From positions 1 to 32,079 of the forward strand of contig JAATFG010000011.1 of the NCBI GenBank assembly GCA_015655355.1: DNA of 32,079 nucleotides, written 5' to 3'. This document shows positions 1 to 7,831 of this stretch, piece by piece; the stretch's first letter is position 1, and each line of letters starts with the position of its first letter. Below the pieces are notes generated by a model, which was not told the DNA's origin, did not search any database, and saw nothing but the letters and a program-made list of their open reading frames with translations. This stretch comes from Lysobacterales bacterium. Its GTDB lineage: Bacteria; Pseudomonadota; Gammaproteobacteria; Xanthomonadales; Xanthomonadaceae. Both the position numbers and the translations under genes were made by a program.

Positions 1-2949
1 ACGAAATCCCTCGCAGGCATGAGTATCACCAAGCTCAACGCTGCGCCAACGGATACGCAAGCGCATTTGCGCGTGACCTGTGCGCTGCAGGCGAGGGAAG
101 ATGGGTATGTTGTGGGGATCCCGGTTGCGTTGTACTCAACCGGGATAACGCAGACTCACCCATCTATTGGAATCGCAAATTATTTTGACAGCGCCTATAA
201 GCCAGATCCGATTGGGGATGGGACTCTGCTGGCCCAGATCATTGCGGGGAAACCGCTGGATGCATGGAATGGTGGGGTTGCACCAGGTAGCGATCTGACC
301 GATATCAGGATCATTCCTGAAAAACCAACGGCGGGTAATCCATTTGGCCAAGTGACAATGGAGGCAGGTTTGAGTTGGTTGGAGAACGAGCTTAAATTTT
401 TGACCGGGGATCCGATTGCGCGCATCAGTGCATTTGGTTGGGATGGTGGTTTTGCCGGGCAGGACGCCACAATGGATCGATTAGCTGCAGACTTCAATGC
501 TTACATGGAGGGCCATGGGTCGAAATATCCCGATAGCGAGGGCATGGTGGTGTTTGCTGCTGGCGATGGTGGAGATGCTGATCCGACGCAGATGGCGGGA
601 TTGCCTAGCGGCAGAGACCAGATGTATCGACAGTGGATTACCGTGGCTGCCGTGGATACTGCGCATCCAGATACGCTTGCCAGTTATTCCAATGCGTGTG
701 GTGTTGCCAAGGATTATTGTTTGGTGGCGCCGGGAGATGTGGTAGTCACCGGCGCCGATTCCACTTCGGATCACGTGACTTACGAAGAAATCCACAGCAC
801 GCAAGCAGCGATGGCACAAGTGGCTGGCGCGGCGAGCGTATTGTTCGCAGAGTATCCGTTTCTTTCTGCTGCCAATGTGACTCAAATTTTGCTTGGAACC
901 ACGACCGATTTGGGCAAGCCGGGCGTTGATGCGGTTTTCGGACAAGGCTTGTTGAACGAAGCCAAGGCGGTACACGGCCCAGGTCGTCTTGATTACGATA
1001 TGGCCATCAATTTGGGTGGGTGCTCCAATGGGTGCGTGATTTCGCAGTTGTCTTCCGACCGCGGGACCTTGGAATTCAGCAATGACATGAGCGGAACCGG
1101 AGGTCTCTCGATTACTGACGTTCGCCCAGGCCCTGATTTTGATGATGGGTACAAACTGATTCTTTCAGGGAAGAATACTTATACGGGCACGACCACAATG
1201 ACAGGTGGGACGCTGACCGTTACAGGCTCTCTTGATTCGCCGGTTGTGCTCAACGCAGGTTTGTTCGATCTGGATAGTGGTCAACTAAATGCTGGAGTTA
1301 CCATCAGCGACAGCTATGTAGCCAACGGCTACGGTCCGGATTTCATTTCTGAAAATGGAAAGGTGATTGGTGATTTCTCTAGCGCTTGCCTGACGTCCAT
1401 CTGCCGCGTGACGTTGACCAATACCATCATTACCGGCAATGTCAGCAATGCGGGCATGGGCACAGTTAAAGCAACCGATTCGACCATCAATGGCAACGTA
1501 ACCGCGACCGATACCAGTGTGCTCTCGACGCGTGGCAACGTCACGATCAACGGCGATCTTTCGTTGGGTGCACAGACAGTGCTCGATTTCCAAGCGGGCA
1601 ATCCGGCCCTGCAGATTACCGGGATCACAACAATCGACACGGGTGCATCGTTGGGTTATGCAGGTACGGTCGATGGCTATGTGACTTCCAGCCATGAAGT
1701 CGTGTTGCAGGCCGGTGGCGGCGTGAGCGGCGCATTTGCAAGCATCGTTCAACCCGATGCCAGTGGAAGTTACGTCAATTCGACAGTTTTCACCAATGCC
1801 AGCATTGGCCAGGACGCAAACAGCGTATGGGTCGATTTCGCACGCGATGATGTTGCCGCCACTGCCGCGAAGTTCGATGGCATCAAGCCGGCCTCGCTCG
1901 CTTCCGCGCAACGGGTCGAAAAAACCTTCGAGAATATCGACGCGCAATTGAACAATGGTGGCAACGCCATCGGCAGCGGTTTCATCGCCGACGCAGGCCA
2001 CATCGAATCTGCTGCGAATGAAGCCATCGCCAAGTCCTCGCTGCAAAGCCTCTCCGGCGAACTGCACGCGCGCGCTGACGCGCAGACCTTCGACGGCATC
2101 GACGCCAACCGTCGCGCGCTATCGATGCGCTTCGGCGCGTTAGCTGCGCAGCCGACCACGTTGGGCGCGTGGTCGCGGCAACTCGGCGATGCCGGCGAGG
2201 GCAGCACGAACAACGCCACCTTCGCTGCCAACGGCTGGATGATGGGCACGGATGCGGCGCTGGGCTTCGACCGATTCGCCGGCATCGCTTTCGGCGAAAC
2301 CGGCAGCAACGGCTACATGGACGGCGGACGCGACAATGCGCGCCAGCGGCAGACGCAGATGCAGTTCTACACCGGCGCGGTGCGCGGCAATGCGTATGCG
2401 TTGGGCCAGCTCGGCGCCGGCCAGTACCAGCGGCAGATGCGCCGCGGCCTACAACTTGGCGACGTCAACCAGTACGTCGGCAGCGATTACGCCGGCCGCT
2501 TCTTCGATGCGAACCTCGAAACTGGCTACCGCCTCGGCGCCGTCACTCCGTACGCGGGCGTTGATTACCAGCGCCTGCAGCGAGACGGCTTCGACGAGGC
2601 CGGCGGCGACGGTTTCGGTCTGAAGGCCGATGCCAGCTTGGCGCAACGCACGCAGGCGTTCGTGGGCGTGCGCGCGCAACGCGCGTTCGGGCGTATCGCG
2701 TTGCATGGTTTCGTCGAATGGCAGCAGGCGCTAGACCAGAGCGGCATGTACATTGACGCCAGCTTCGTCGGCGCCGATGCGTGGTCGCCGCTGTATGGTG
2801 ATGGCTTCGACAAGTCGGTGGGCCTGTTCGGCGCCAGCTTCGATGCGGCCTTATCGCGGTGCGCTTCGCTGAGCTTCGGCTACGACCGGCGCTTCGCTTC
2901 GTCCTTCGACGATCATCAGTGGATGACGAAGCTGCGTTACGGGTTCTGA
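1..2949 (+). CDS. Autotransporter with degenerate subtilisin-like (S8) passenger, 5' truncated
   Basis: The frame is open to the left edge, so the signal peptide and true start lie outside; the first ATG inside is at 19. Numbering from that Met, residues 28-315 follow the S8 subtilase scaffold (VALYSTGI, DGTLLAQIIAG, VVFAAGDGG, STQAAMAQVAGAA). All catalytic positions are changed: Asp to S40, His to D67, oxyanion Asn to D183, Ser to Q262. Residues about 379-400 (LSGKNTYTGTTTMTGGTL) match the autotransporter-associated beta-strand repeat. Residues about 673-976 are a C-terminal autotransporter barrel ending in Phe, as outer-membrane barrels do. The family normally exports a serine protease to the cell surface; this copy is predicted to be exported but not proteolytic. 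The passenger half is visibly AT-richer than the barrel half. Fold and barrel are confident; the role of the passenger is unknown. Confidence 0.88.
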   Translation, partial: TKSLAGMSITKLNAAPTDTQAHLRVTCALQAREDGYVVGIPVALYSTGITQTHPSIGIANYFDSAYKPDPIGDGTLLAQIIAGKPLDAWNGGVAPGSDLTDIRIIPEKPTAGNPFGQVTMEAGLSWLENELKFLTGDPIARISAFGWDGGFAGQDATMDRLAADFNAYMEGHGSKYPDSEGMVVFAAGDGGDADPTQMAGLPSGRDQMYRQWITVAAVDTAHPDTLASYSNACGVAKDYCLVAPGDVVVTGADSTSDHVTYEEIHSTQAAMAQVAGAASVLFAEYPFLSAANVTQILLGTTTDLGKPGVDAVFGQGLLNEAKAVHGPGRLDYDMAINLGGCSNGCVISQLSSDRGTLEFSNDMSGTGGLSITDVRPGPDFDDGYKLILSGKNTYTGTTTMTGGTLTVTGSLDSPVVLNAGLFDLDSGQLNAGVTISDSYVANGYGPDFISENGKVIGDFSSACLTSICRVTLTNTIITGNVSNAGMGTVKATDSTINGNVTATDTSVLSTRGNVTINGDLSLGAQTVLDFQAGNPALQITGITTIDTGASLGYAGTVDGYVTSSHEVVLQAGGGVSGAFASIVQPDASGSYVNSTVFTNASIGQDANSVWVDFARDDVAATAAKFDGIKPASLASAQRVEKTFENIDAQLNNGGNAIGSGFIADAGHIESAANEAIAKSSLQSLSGELHARADAQTFDGIDANRRALSMRFGALAAQPTTLGAWSRQLGDAGEGSTNNATFAANGWMMGTDAALGFDRFAGIAFGETGSNGYMDGGRDNARQRQTQMQFYTGAVRGNAYALGQLGAGQYQRQMRRGLQLGDVNQYVGSDYAGRFFDANLETGYRLGAVTPYAGVDYQRLQRDGFDEAGGDGFGLKADASLAQRTQAFVGVRAQRAFGRIALHGFVEWQQALDQSGMYIDASFVGADAWSPLYGDGFDKSVGLFGASFDAALSRCASLSFGYDRRFASSFDDHQWMTKLRYGF

Positions 2950-2963
2950 TGCGTTCGATGCAT

Positions 2964-2993
2964 CGCAGGGGCGGTTCGCGAACCGCCCCTGCG
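2964..2993. terminator. Perfect 30-bp palindrome between convergent genes
   Basis: The half-site CGCAGGGGCGGTTCG is followed directly by its exact reverse complement. It lies 14 nt after the autotransporter stop and 11 nt beyond the rlmJ stop on the other strand. It could act as a bidirectional terminator, though neither strand has a long T-run. It could also be a member of a dispersed REP-like palindrome family. Confidence 0.55.
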
Positions 2994-3004
2994 GATGTTG
3001 GCAA

Positions 3005-3862
3005 TTAGGCCGCCACTTTCAGCCATTCCAGCCGTGTCGAGGCGCCTTGCTCGCCGAGCAGTTTCCGCAACACCGGCAGCACCGGTGCGATGTCGGCATC
3101 GAACTGCCACGGCGGATTGAGCAGCAGCATGCCGCTGCCGTTGAGGCGCAATGGCGAATCGTCGGCACGCACCAGCAATTCGATGTCGAGCACGGACTTG
3201 GCCGGCAGCTTGAGGATTTCGCGCAGGAACGAATGCAGGCTGCGGCGCTGCTTGACCGGATACCACACCGCGTACGTCGCGTTCGGCCAGCGTTCGAGGC
3301 CTTCGCGCAGCGCGGCGATGACGCGTGGATATTCGGCGTCCTGCGCCTCGTAGGGCGGATCGATCAGGACCAGGCCGCGCGCTAATCTGGTCGCGCCATG
3401 CTTCGGCGGCAGCAAGGCCTTGATCGTGCCGTAGCCGTCGCGCGCATGCACTGCGACGTTTCCCGCATGCGCGAACAGCGCCTTCAGCGCCGCGGCTTCT
3501 TCCGGCTGCAATTCGCAGGCGGCGAGGTAGTCGTGTTCGCGCAACGCCTGCGCGACCAGCAGCGGCGAACCCGGATACACCTCGAAGCGGCCATCGGGAT
3601 TGAACGCGGCCACCGCGTCGAGATAGCGCCGGATGCCTTGCGGCAGGCCGGTTTGCACGGCCAGTTTGCCGATGCCGTCGCGCGCTTCGCCGGTCTTCGC
3701 GCTTTCCTCGGCGGTCAGTTGGTAGCGCCCGCGCCCGGCGTGGGTGTCGAGCACGAAGAACGGCGATTGCTTGCGCTTGAGCGCATCCAGCAGGGCGAGC
3801 AGCACGAGGTGCTTGAGCACGTCGGCGTGGTTGCCGGCGTGGAAGGCGTGGCGGTAATTCAT
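3005..3862 (-). CDS. rlmJ: 23S rRNA (adenine(2030)-N6)-methyltransferase RlmJ
   Basis: RlmJ methylates A2030 of 23S rRNA using S-adenosylmethionine. The 285-residue product starts MNYRHAFHAGNHADVLKH, the family's N-terminal signature. It has the SAM-binding segment VLDTHAGRGRY at about residues 37-47 and the N6-adenine methyltransferase motif DPPY at 168-171. The start at 3862 is preferred over an in-frame ATG four codons upstream. It places the family's conserved N-terminus first and sits 7 nt from a TATGCT -10-like element. Length matches the family (about 280). It is divergent from creB, sharing a 46-bp intergenic region. Confidence 0.93.
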   Translation of the reverse strand: MNYRHAFHAGNHADVLKHLVLLALLDALKRKQSPFFVLDTHAGRGRYQLTAEESAKTGEARDGIGKLAVQTGLPQGIRRYLDAVAAFNPDGRFEVYPGSPLLVAQALREHDYLAACELQPEEAAALKALFAHAGNVAVHARDGYGTIKALLPPKHGATRLARGLVLIDPPYEAQDAEYPRVIAALREGLERWPNATYAVWYPVKQRRSLHSFLREILKLPAKSVLDIELLVRADDSPLRLNGSGMLLLNPPWQFDADIAPVLPVLRKLLGEQGASTRLEWLKVAA

Positions 3863-3908
3863 GGCGCGCAGCATAGCGGCGAACGAAGGGCGCGACTATG
3901 CTGGCGCC
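3863..3908. promoter_or_regulatory. Divergent rlmJ/creB promoter with mirrored -10 elements
   Basis: This 46-bp gap is nearly symmetric: GGCGCGCAGCATAG at 3863-3876 is mirrored, with one base inserted, by CTATGCTGGCGCC at 3896-3908. Each arm puts TATGCT 6 nt (creB) or 7 nt (rlmJ) before an ATG. A transcript would therefore start at or next to the first codon, giving leaderless mRNAs. No convincing -35 is seen for either gene and there is no Shine-Dalgarno sequence. This is inference from spacing. Confidence 0.5.
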
Positions 3909-4580
3909 ATGCCGACGACAATCCTGATCGCCGAAGACGAAACCGCCATTGCCGATGCCGTGCTCTACGCGCTGCGCAGCGAGGGCATGGAGGCGCGGCA
4001 TTGCCTGCTCGGACGCGAGGCGCTGGCGGTCGTGCGCGGCGGCGGCATCGACGTGGTGGTGCTGGACGTCGGCTTGCCCGACCTCAATGGCTTCGAGGTG
4101 TGCCGGCAGATCAGGGCCTTCAGCGAGGTGCCGGTGATCTTCCTCACCGCGCGCAACGAGGAGGTCGACCGCGTGCTCGGCCTCGAACTCGGCGCCGACG
4201 ACTACGTCGCCAAGCCCTTCTCGCCGCGCGAACTGGTTGCCCGGGTACGGGCGCGGCTGCGTCGCAGTGCGGCGCCCGACGATTTCGTCGAACGCGGGGA
4301 TTTCGGCATCGATCGCGCAGGACATCGGATCCGCTGGCGAGGCAAGCCCCTGGAGTTGACCCGCTACGAATACGCCGTGCTCGATGCCTTGCTGCAGCGG
4401 CCCGGCGCGATCTTCAGCCGCGCGCAACTGATGGACCGCGGCTGGGACAGCCACGCGGAAAGCGCCGACCGCACCATCGACACCCACGTCAAGACGCTGC
4501 GCGCGAAACTGCGCGCGGCCGGCGCCGACCCGGAGCGCATCCGCACCCATCGCGGCCTCGGCTATTCGCTGGAGCCCTGA
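3909..4580 (+). CDS. creB: Two-component response regulator CreB (OmpR family)
   Basis: This 223-residue cytoplasmic regulator has a receiver domain at about 1-115 with acidic pocket E9/D10, phosphoacceptor D53 (VVVLDVGLPD) and conserved K102 (VAKPF). A winged-helix DNA-binding domain fills about 125-223 (LTRYEYAVLDALLQRPG, RTIDTHVKTLRAKL, HRGLGYSLEP). Length and order match CreB. The next gene, creC, starts 1 nt after the stop, followed by creD, which fixes the assignment. CreBC responds to metabolic and envelope signals in enterics and Stenotrophomonas. The start at 3909 gives the normal N-terminus MPTTILIAEDE; an upstream in-frame ATG at 3861 would overlap the rlmJ start. Confidence 0.92.
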   Translation: MPTTILIAEDETAIADAVLYALRSEGMEARHCLLGREALAVVRGGGIDVVVLDVGLPDLNGFEVCRQIRAFSEVPVIFLTARNEEVDRVLGLELGADDYVAKPFSPRELVARVRARLRRSAAPDDFVERGDFGIDRAGHRIRWRGKPLELTRYEYAVLDALLQRPGAIFSRAQLMDRGWDSHAESADRTIDTHVKTLRAKLRAAGADPERIRTHRGLGYSLEP

Positions 4581-4581
4581 C

Positions 4582-6018
4582 GTGCGCCTCGGCTTGCGCC
4601 TGATCCTCGGGTTTTTCCTGATCGTCGGCCTCGCCGCGTTCTTCGTGATGCGCGTGTTCGTGGGTGAAGTGAAGCCGGGCGTGCGCCAGTCGATCGAATC
4701 CACCCTGGTCGACAGCGCCAACCTGCTCGCCGCGCTGGCGGCCGACGATCTGCGCAGCGGGCGCATCGCCGACGGGCGTTTTGCCGCGCAGGTGGCGCGC
4801 GCGCAGCAGCGCGATCCGAACGCGCACATCTGGCAATTCGCCAAGCACCGCATCGACTTGCGGGTGACGGTGACGGACGCGCGCGGCATCGTCGTCTATG
4901 CCTCCGACGGGCGCGACCTGGGCCGCGACGATTCGCGCTGGAACGACGTGTTGCGCACCTTGCAAGGGCAATACGGCGCGCGTTCCAGCCCGGTGATTGC
5001 CGGCGACAGTTCGGGCAACGACACGGTGATGCACGTTTCCGCGCCGATCCGCGACGACGACGGGAAATTGATCGGCGTGTTGAGCGTGGCGCAGCCGAAC
5101 GCCGCGTATGCGCCTTTCATCGCCGCCAGCCAGAACGCCATCATGTTGCGCGGCGTGTGGCTGGTCGGCCTGTCGGCGCTGATCGGCTTGCTGGTCACGG
5201 TGTGGCTGATGCGCCGGATCAACCGCCTGACCCGCTACGCGCGCGCGGTCAGCGCCGGCGAGCCGGCTCCGCCGCCGCCGCAGGGCAAGGACCAGATCGG
5301 CACGCTCGGCCGCGCGCTGCAAGCGATGCGCAGCAAGCTCGAAGGCAAGGCCTATGTCGAGCACTACGTGCAGTCGCTGACCCACGAGATGAAAAGCCCG
5401 CTGGCGGCGATCCGCGGCGCGACCGAATTGTTGCAAGGGCCGATGCCCGAAGCAGACCACGCGCGCTTCCTGCGCAACATCGCGGCGCAGGAACAGCGCC
5501 TGACCGCGATGATCGACAAGCTGCTGGCGCTGGCCGAAGTCGAGCAGCATGGTTGGCTGCAGGCGCGCGAGCGCATCGACGTGGGCGAACTGCTCGACGC
5601 CGTGGTCGAAGCCGCGGTGGACAAGGCGTCGCTGCGCAACCTGCGCATCGTCGGCAACGCCGATGGCACGTTGCAGGTGCAGGGCGACGCGTTCCTGCTG
5701 CGGCAGGCATTGTCGAACCTGCTCGACAATGCGATCGCGTTCGCGCCACCCAACAGTGTGATCGAGATACGCGTGCAGCGCGAAGGTGGCGAGGTCGCGA
5801 TCCGCGTGCGCGACCATGGCCCCGGCATGCCGGATTTCGCCCTCGGCAAGGTGTTCGAGCGCTTCTATTCGCTGGCCCGGCCCGACACCGGCCAGCGCAG
5901 TTCCGGCCTCGGCCTGCCGTTCGTGCGCGAGGTCGCGCGCCTGCATGGCGGCCGCGTCGCGCTGGGCAACCACGCCGATGGCGGTGCCGAGGCCCTGCTG
6001 CAACTGCCGGCGGCCTGA
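4582..6018 (+). CDS. creC: Sensor histidine kinase CreC
   Basis: This is the partner kinase of CreB, 478 residues, starting at GTG 1 nt after creB. A membrane segment at about 7-24 is followed by a periplasmic sensor region of about 165 residues and a second membrane segment at about 190-210. A HAMP-like linker follows. The H-box is LTHEMKSPLAAIRG with phosphoacceptor H268, the N-box is LSNLLDNAIAFAPP with N383, and the G-boxes are DHGPGMP and SSGLGLPFV. E. coli CreC has similar size and order. It would autophosphorylate and pass phosphate to CreB D53. Assignment is strong from synteny plus sequence. Confidence 0.92.
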   Translation: MRLGLRLILGFFLIVGLAAFFVMRVFVGEVKPGVRQSIESTLVDSANLLAALAADDLRSGRIADGRFAAQVARAQQRDPNAHIWQFAKHRIDLRVTVTDARGIVVYASDGRDLGRDDSRWNDVLRTLQGQYGARSSPVIAGDSSGNDTVMHVSAPIRDDDGKLIGVLSVAQPNAAYAPFIAASQNAIMLRGVWLVGLSALIGLLVTVWLMRRINRLTRYARAVSAGEPAPPPPQGKDQIGTLGRALQAMRSKLEGKAYVEHYVQSLTHEMKSPLAAIRGATELLQGPMPEADHARFLRNIAAQEQRLTAMIDKLLALAEVEQHGWLQARERIDVGELLDAVVEAAVDKASLRNLRIVGNADGTLQVQGDAFLLRQALSNLLDNAIAFAPPNSVIEIRVQREGGEVAIRVRDHGPGMPDFALGKVFERFYSLARPDTGQRSSGLGLPFVREVARLHGGRVALGNHADGGAEALLQLPAA

Positions 6019-6019
6019 C

Positions 6020-6064
6020 TTCACCCTGGCCCCACATTGGCCACGCATTGGCCACGCATTGCGC
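6020..6064 (+). promoter_or_regulatory. Candidate CreB operator upstream of creD (11-bp repeats)
   Basis: The creC-creD gap holds TTCAC-N6-CCCAC at 6020-6035, a near match to the enteric cre tag TTCAC-N6-TTCAC. It is followed by 2.5 copies of the 11-bp unit CATTGGCCACG (6035-6064). Eleven-bp direct repeats are the usual binding format for OmpR-family regulators. The block ends 47 nt before the creD ATG. The repeats are seen directly; CreB binding is inferred. Confidence 0.45.
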
Positions 6065-6111
6065 CCATGCCCGCGGCGCAGGCTGCACGCACCTTCCAAC
6101 GGAGCGTGCCC

Positions 6112-7431
6112 ATGAAGTCCACCCGCTTGTTGTCGCGTTTCGCCGTCATCGGCGGCCTGATGCTGTTGCTGCTGGTGCCCTTGTCGATGATCAGCGGCCT
6201 GATCCACGAGCGCGAGGCGTATCGCGCCGAAGCGGTGCAACGGGTGACGCAGAACGTCGCCGGCGCGCAGCGCTTCGTCGGCCCGCTGCGGGTGGTGCCG
6301 TGGGTCGATACGCAAACCGTCAGCTACACCGACAACGATGGCGTGCCGCGCAGTCGGGTCGAACGCAGGAACGGCTACACCTTGCAGACCCCGGCGACGC
6401 TTGACGTCGTCGGCGCGCTCGAACCGCGCAAACTCCGTTCCGGCCTGTTCGAGGTGGCCGTGTACGAATGGCGCGCGACGTTGCAGGCGAGCTTCGTCGA
6501 CCGCCTGCCGGCGGCGGCCGAGGGCGTGCAGCGCGCATACGGCAAGGCGTACCTCGCGTTCGGCATCTCCGACGTGCGTGGCCTGGTCGGCACGCCGACG
6601 CTGGCGCTCGACGGCCATGCGCTGCCGCTGCAGGCCGGCACGGGCGAAGTGAAAAACCTCGACGGCCTGAGCGCCGCGTTGCCCGAGAGCAAGGGCGATG
6701 GCACGGTGCACGCGCTGCGGATGCAGTTCGTGCTGAAGGGCACGCAGGCGCTGGCGATCGCGCCGGTCGCCGACGCCAACCACATCGCGCTGGATTCGCC
6801 GTGGCCGAGCCCGCAATTCGACGGCGGGCCGCGCAGCGAAGTCGGCGCCGATGGCTTCCGCGCCACATGGGACGTGCCGGCGCTGAGCAGCAACCTGCAG
6901 GCGCGCTTGCAGCAGGGCGATTTCGACACGGGCGACGTCGGCGTGAAACTGATCGAGCGCATCGACGTCTACACGCTGGCCGATCGCGCCAGCAAGTACG
7001 GCATCCTGTTCGTCGCGCTGACCTTCGTCGGCTTCGTCCTGTTCGAGCTGCTCAAGCGCCTGCCGATCCATCCGCTGCAATACCTGTTGGTCGGGTTCGC
7101 GCTGGCGATCTTCTTCCTGCTGCTGCTCAGCCTGTCCGAGCGCATCGCGTTCTGGCAGGCGTACCTGGTTTCGGCGGCGGCGTGCATCGGCCTGCAGTTC
7201 GCGTACCTGTCCGGCGTACTGAAAAGCCGGGCGCGTGCGACCGGTTTCGCGGCGATGCTCGCCGCGCTGTATGGCGTGCTCTACGGCTTGCTGGTTTCGG
7301 AGGACAACGCGCTGTTGATGGGCTCGTTGCTGCTGTTCGGCATCCTCGCCGCGATCATGCTGGCCACGCGCAAGCTCGACTGGTACGAACTGGGCATTGC
7401 AAGTCGCGGAGACGGCCATGTTGAATCCTAG
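6112..7431 (+). CDS. creD: Inner membrane protein CreD
   Basis: CreD (formerly Cet) is the main CreBC-regulated target and affects envelope integrity and, in Stenotrophomonas and relatives, beta-lactam phenotypes. The 439-residue product has one N-terminal membrane segment (about 8-30). A long extracytoplasmic domain follows, with the family's VVPWVDTQTVSY and FDGGPRSEVGADGFRATW segments. A cluster of about five or six membrane helices sits near the C-terminus (about 295-425). The start at 6112 is preceded by GGAG at 6101-6104. An in-frame upstream ATG at 6037 would run through the repeats and add a non-hydrophobic tail. The next gene starts inside its last codons. Confidence 0.9.
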   Translation: MKSTRLLSRFAVIGGLMLLLLVPLSMISGLIHEREAYRAEAVQRVTQNVAGAQRFVGPLRVVPWVDTQTVSYTDNDGVPRSRVERRNGYTLQTPATLDVVGALEPRKLRSGLFEVAVYEWRATLQASFVDRLPAAAEGVQRAYGKAYLAFGISDVRGLVGTPTLALDGHALPLQAGTGEVKNLDGLSAALPESKGDGTVHALRMQFVLKGTQALAIAPVADANHIALDSPWPSPQFDGGPRSEVGADGFRATWDVPALSSNLQARLQQGDFDTGDVGVKLIERIDVYTLADRASKYGILFVALTFVGFVLFELLKRLPIHPLQYLLVGFALAIFFLLLLSLSERIAFWQAYLVSAAACIGLQFAYLSGVLKSRARATGFAAMLAALYGVLYGLLVSEDNALLMGSLLLFGILAAIMLATRKLDWYELGIASRGDGHVES

Positions 7432-7831
7432 CCGCGTGCATGAGCGCGCTTGCCGGGTATTGCCGGAGGTCATCCGGACCTCCGGCATCGTGCTCGACGA
7501 TGCGAGCGAAGCGGGACTGGCCGCGCTGCTGTTCCCGCTGCGCCGCCCGAGCCGCGGCAGCGTGAGCTTCCGCCTGTGCGAAGCCAGCGCGGGCGAATTG
7601 CAGGCCGATCCGCATGGGTTCCTGCAGCGCGCGACGGTCGCGCGCTGCGCGCTGTCGCGCTTTGGCGAACCGGCCAACTACGCGCCGTGGCGCCGCGTGC
7701 GATTGCCGTGGGGCGACGACGCGTGGTTCACGGCGCGTTGCGACGGCCGCGGCGTCCTCGTCGTGTTGCCGGCGGAATGCAGGGTCGTGTATCTCTGGTT
7801 CGACCGCGGCACGGGTAAACTCCGTGCATGA
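7418..7831 (+). CDS. Conserved-looking hypothetical protein, 137 aa
   Basis: I do not recognise the family. The ORF starts at 7418, inside creD (14-nt overlap), with a GGAG Shine-Dalgarno at 7408-7411. Its stop overlaps the next gene's start as ATGA (7828-7831). The product is soluble, with no signal peptide or membrane segment, three Cys in its C-terminal half and one earlier, and a Trp/Arg-rich stretch (YAPWRRVRLPWGDDAWF). The overlaps on both sides argue it is translated as part of the creBCD transcript. Function is unknown. Confidence 0.7.
   Translation: MLNPSRVHERACRVLPEVIRTSGIVLDDASEAGLAALLFPLRRPSRGSVSFRLCEASAGELQADPHGFLQRATVARCALSRFGEPANYAPWRRVRLPWGDDAWFTARCDGRGVLVVLPAECRVVYLWFDRGTGKLRA
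7816..7821 (+). promoter_or_regulatory. Possible -10 element for a leaderless GNAT transcript
   Basis: TAAACT is followed by exactly 6 nt and then the ATG at 7828. This spacing repeats at creB and ppx. No good -35 is visible, and the gene can also be translated from the upstream transcript by ATGA coupling. Confidence 0.3.

Noticed and set aside
19-960. Annotation as an active subtilisin-like serine protease
   Set aside because: The overall S8 match is good, but each of the catalytic Asp, His, Asn and Ser positions is substituted.
4489-7677. 1,062-codon open frame on the minus strand
   Set aside because: Antisense to creB, creC, creD and the next gene, with Arg/Gln/His-rich low-complexity sequence typical of shadow frames.
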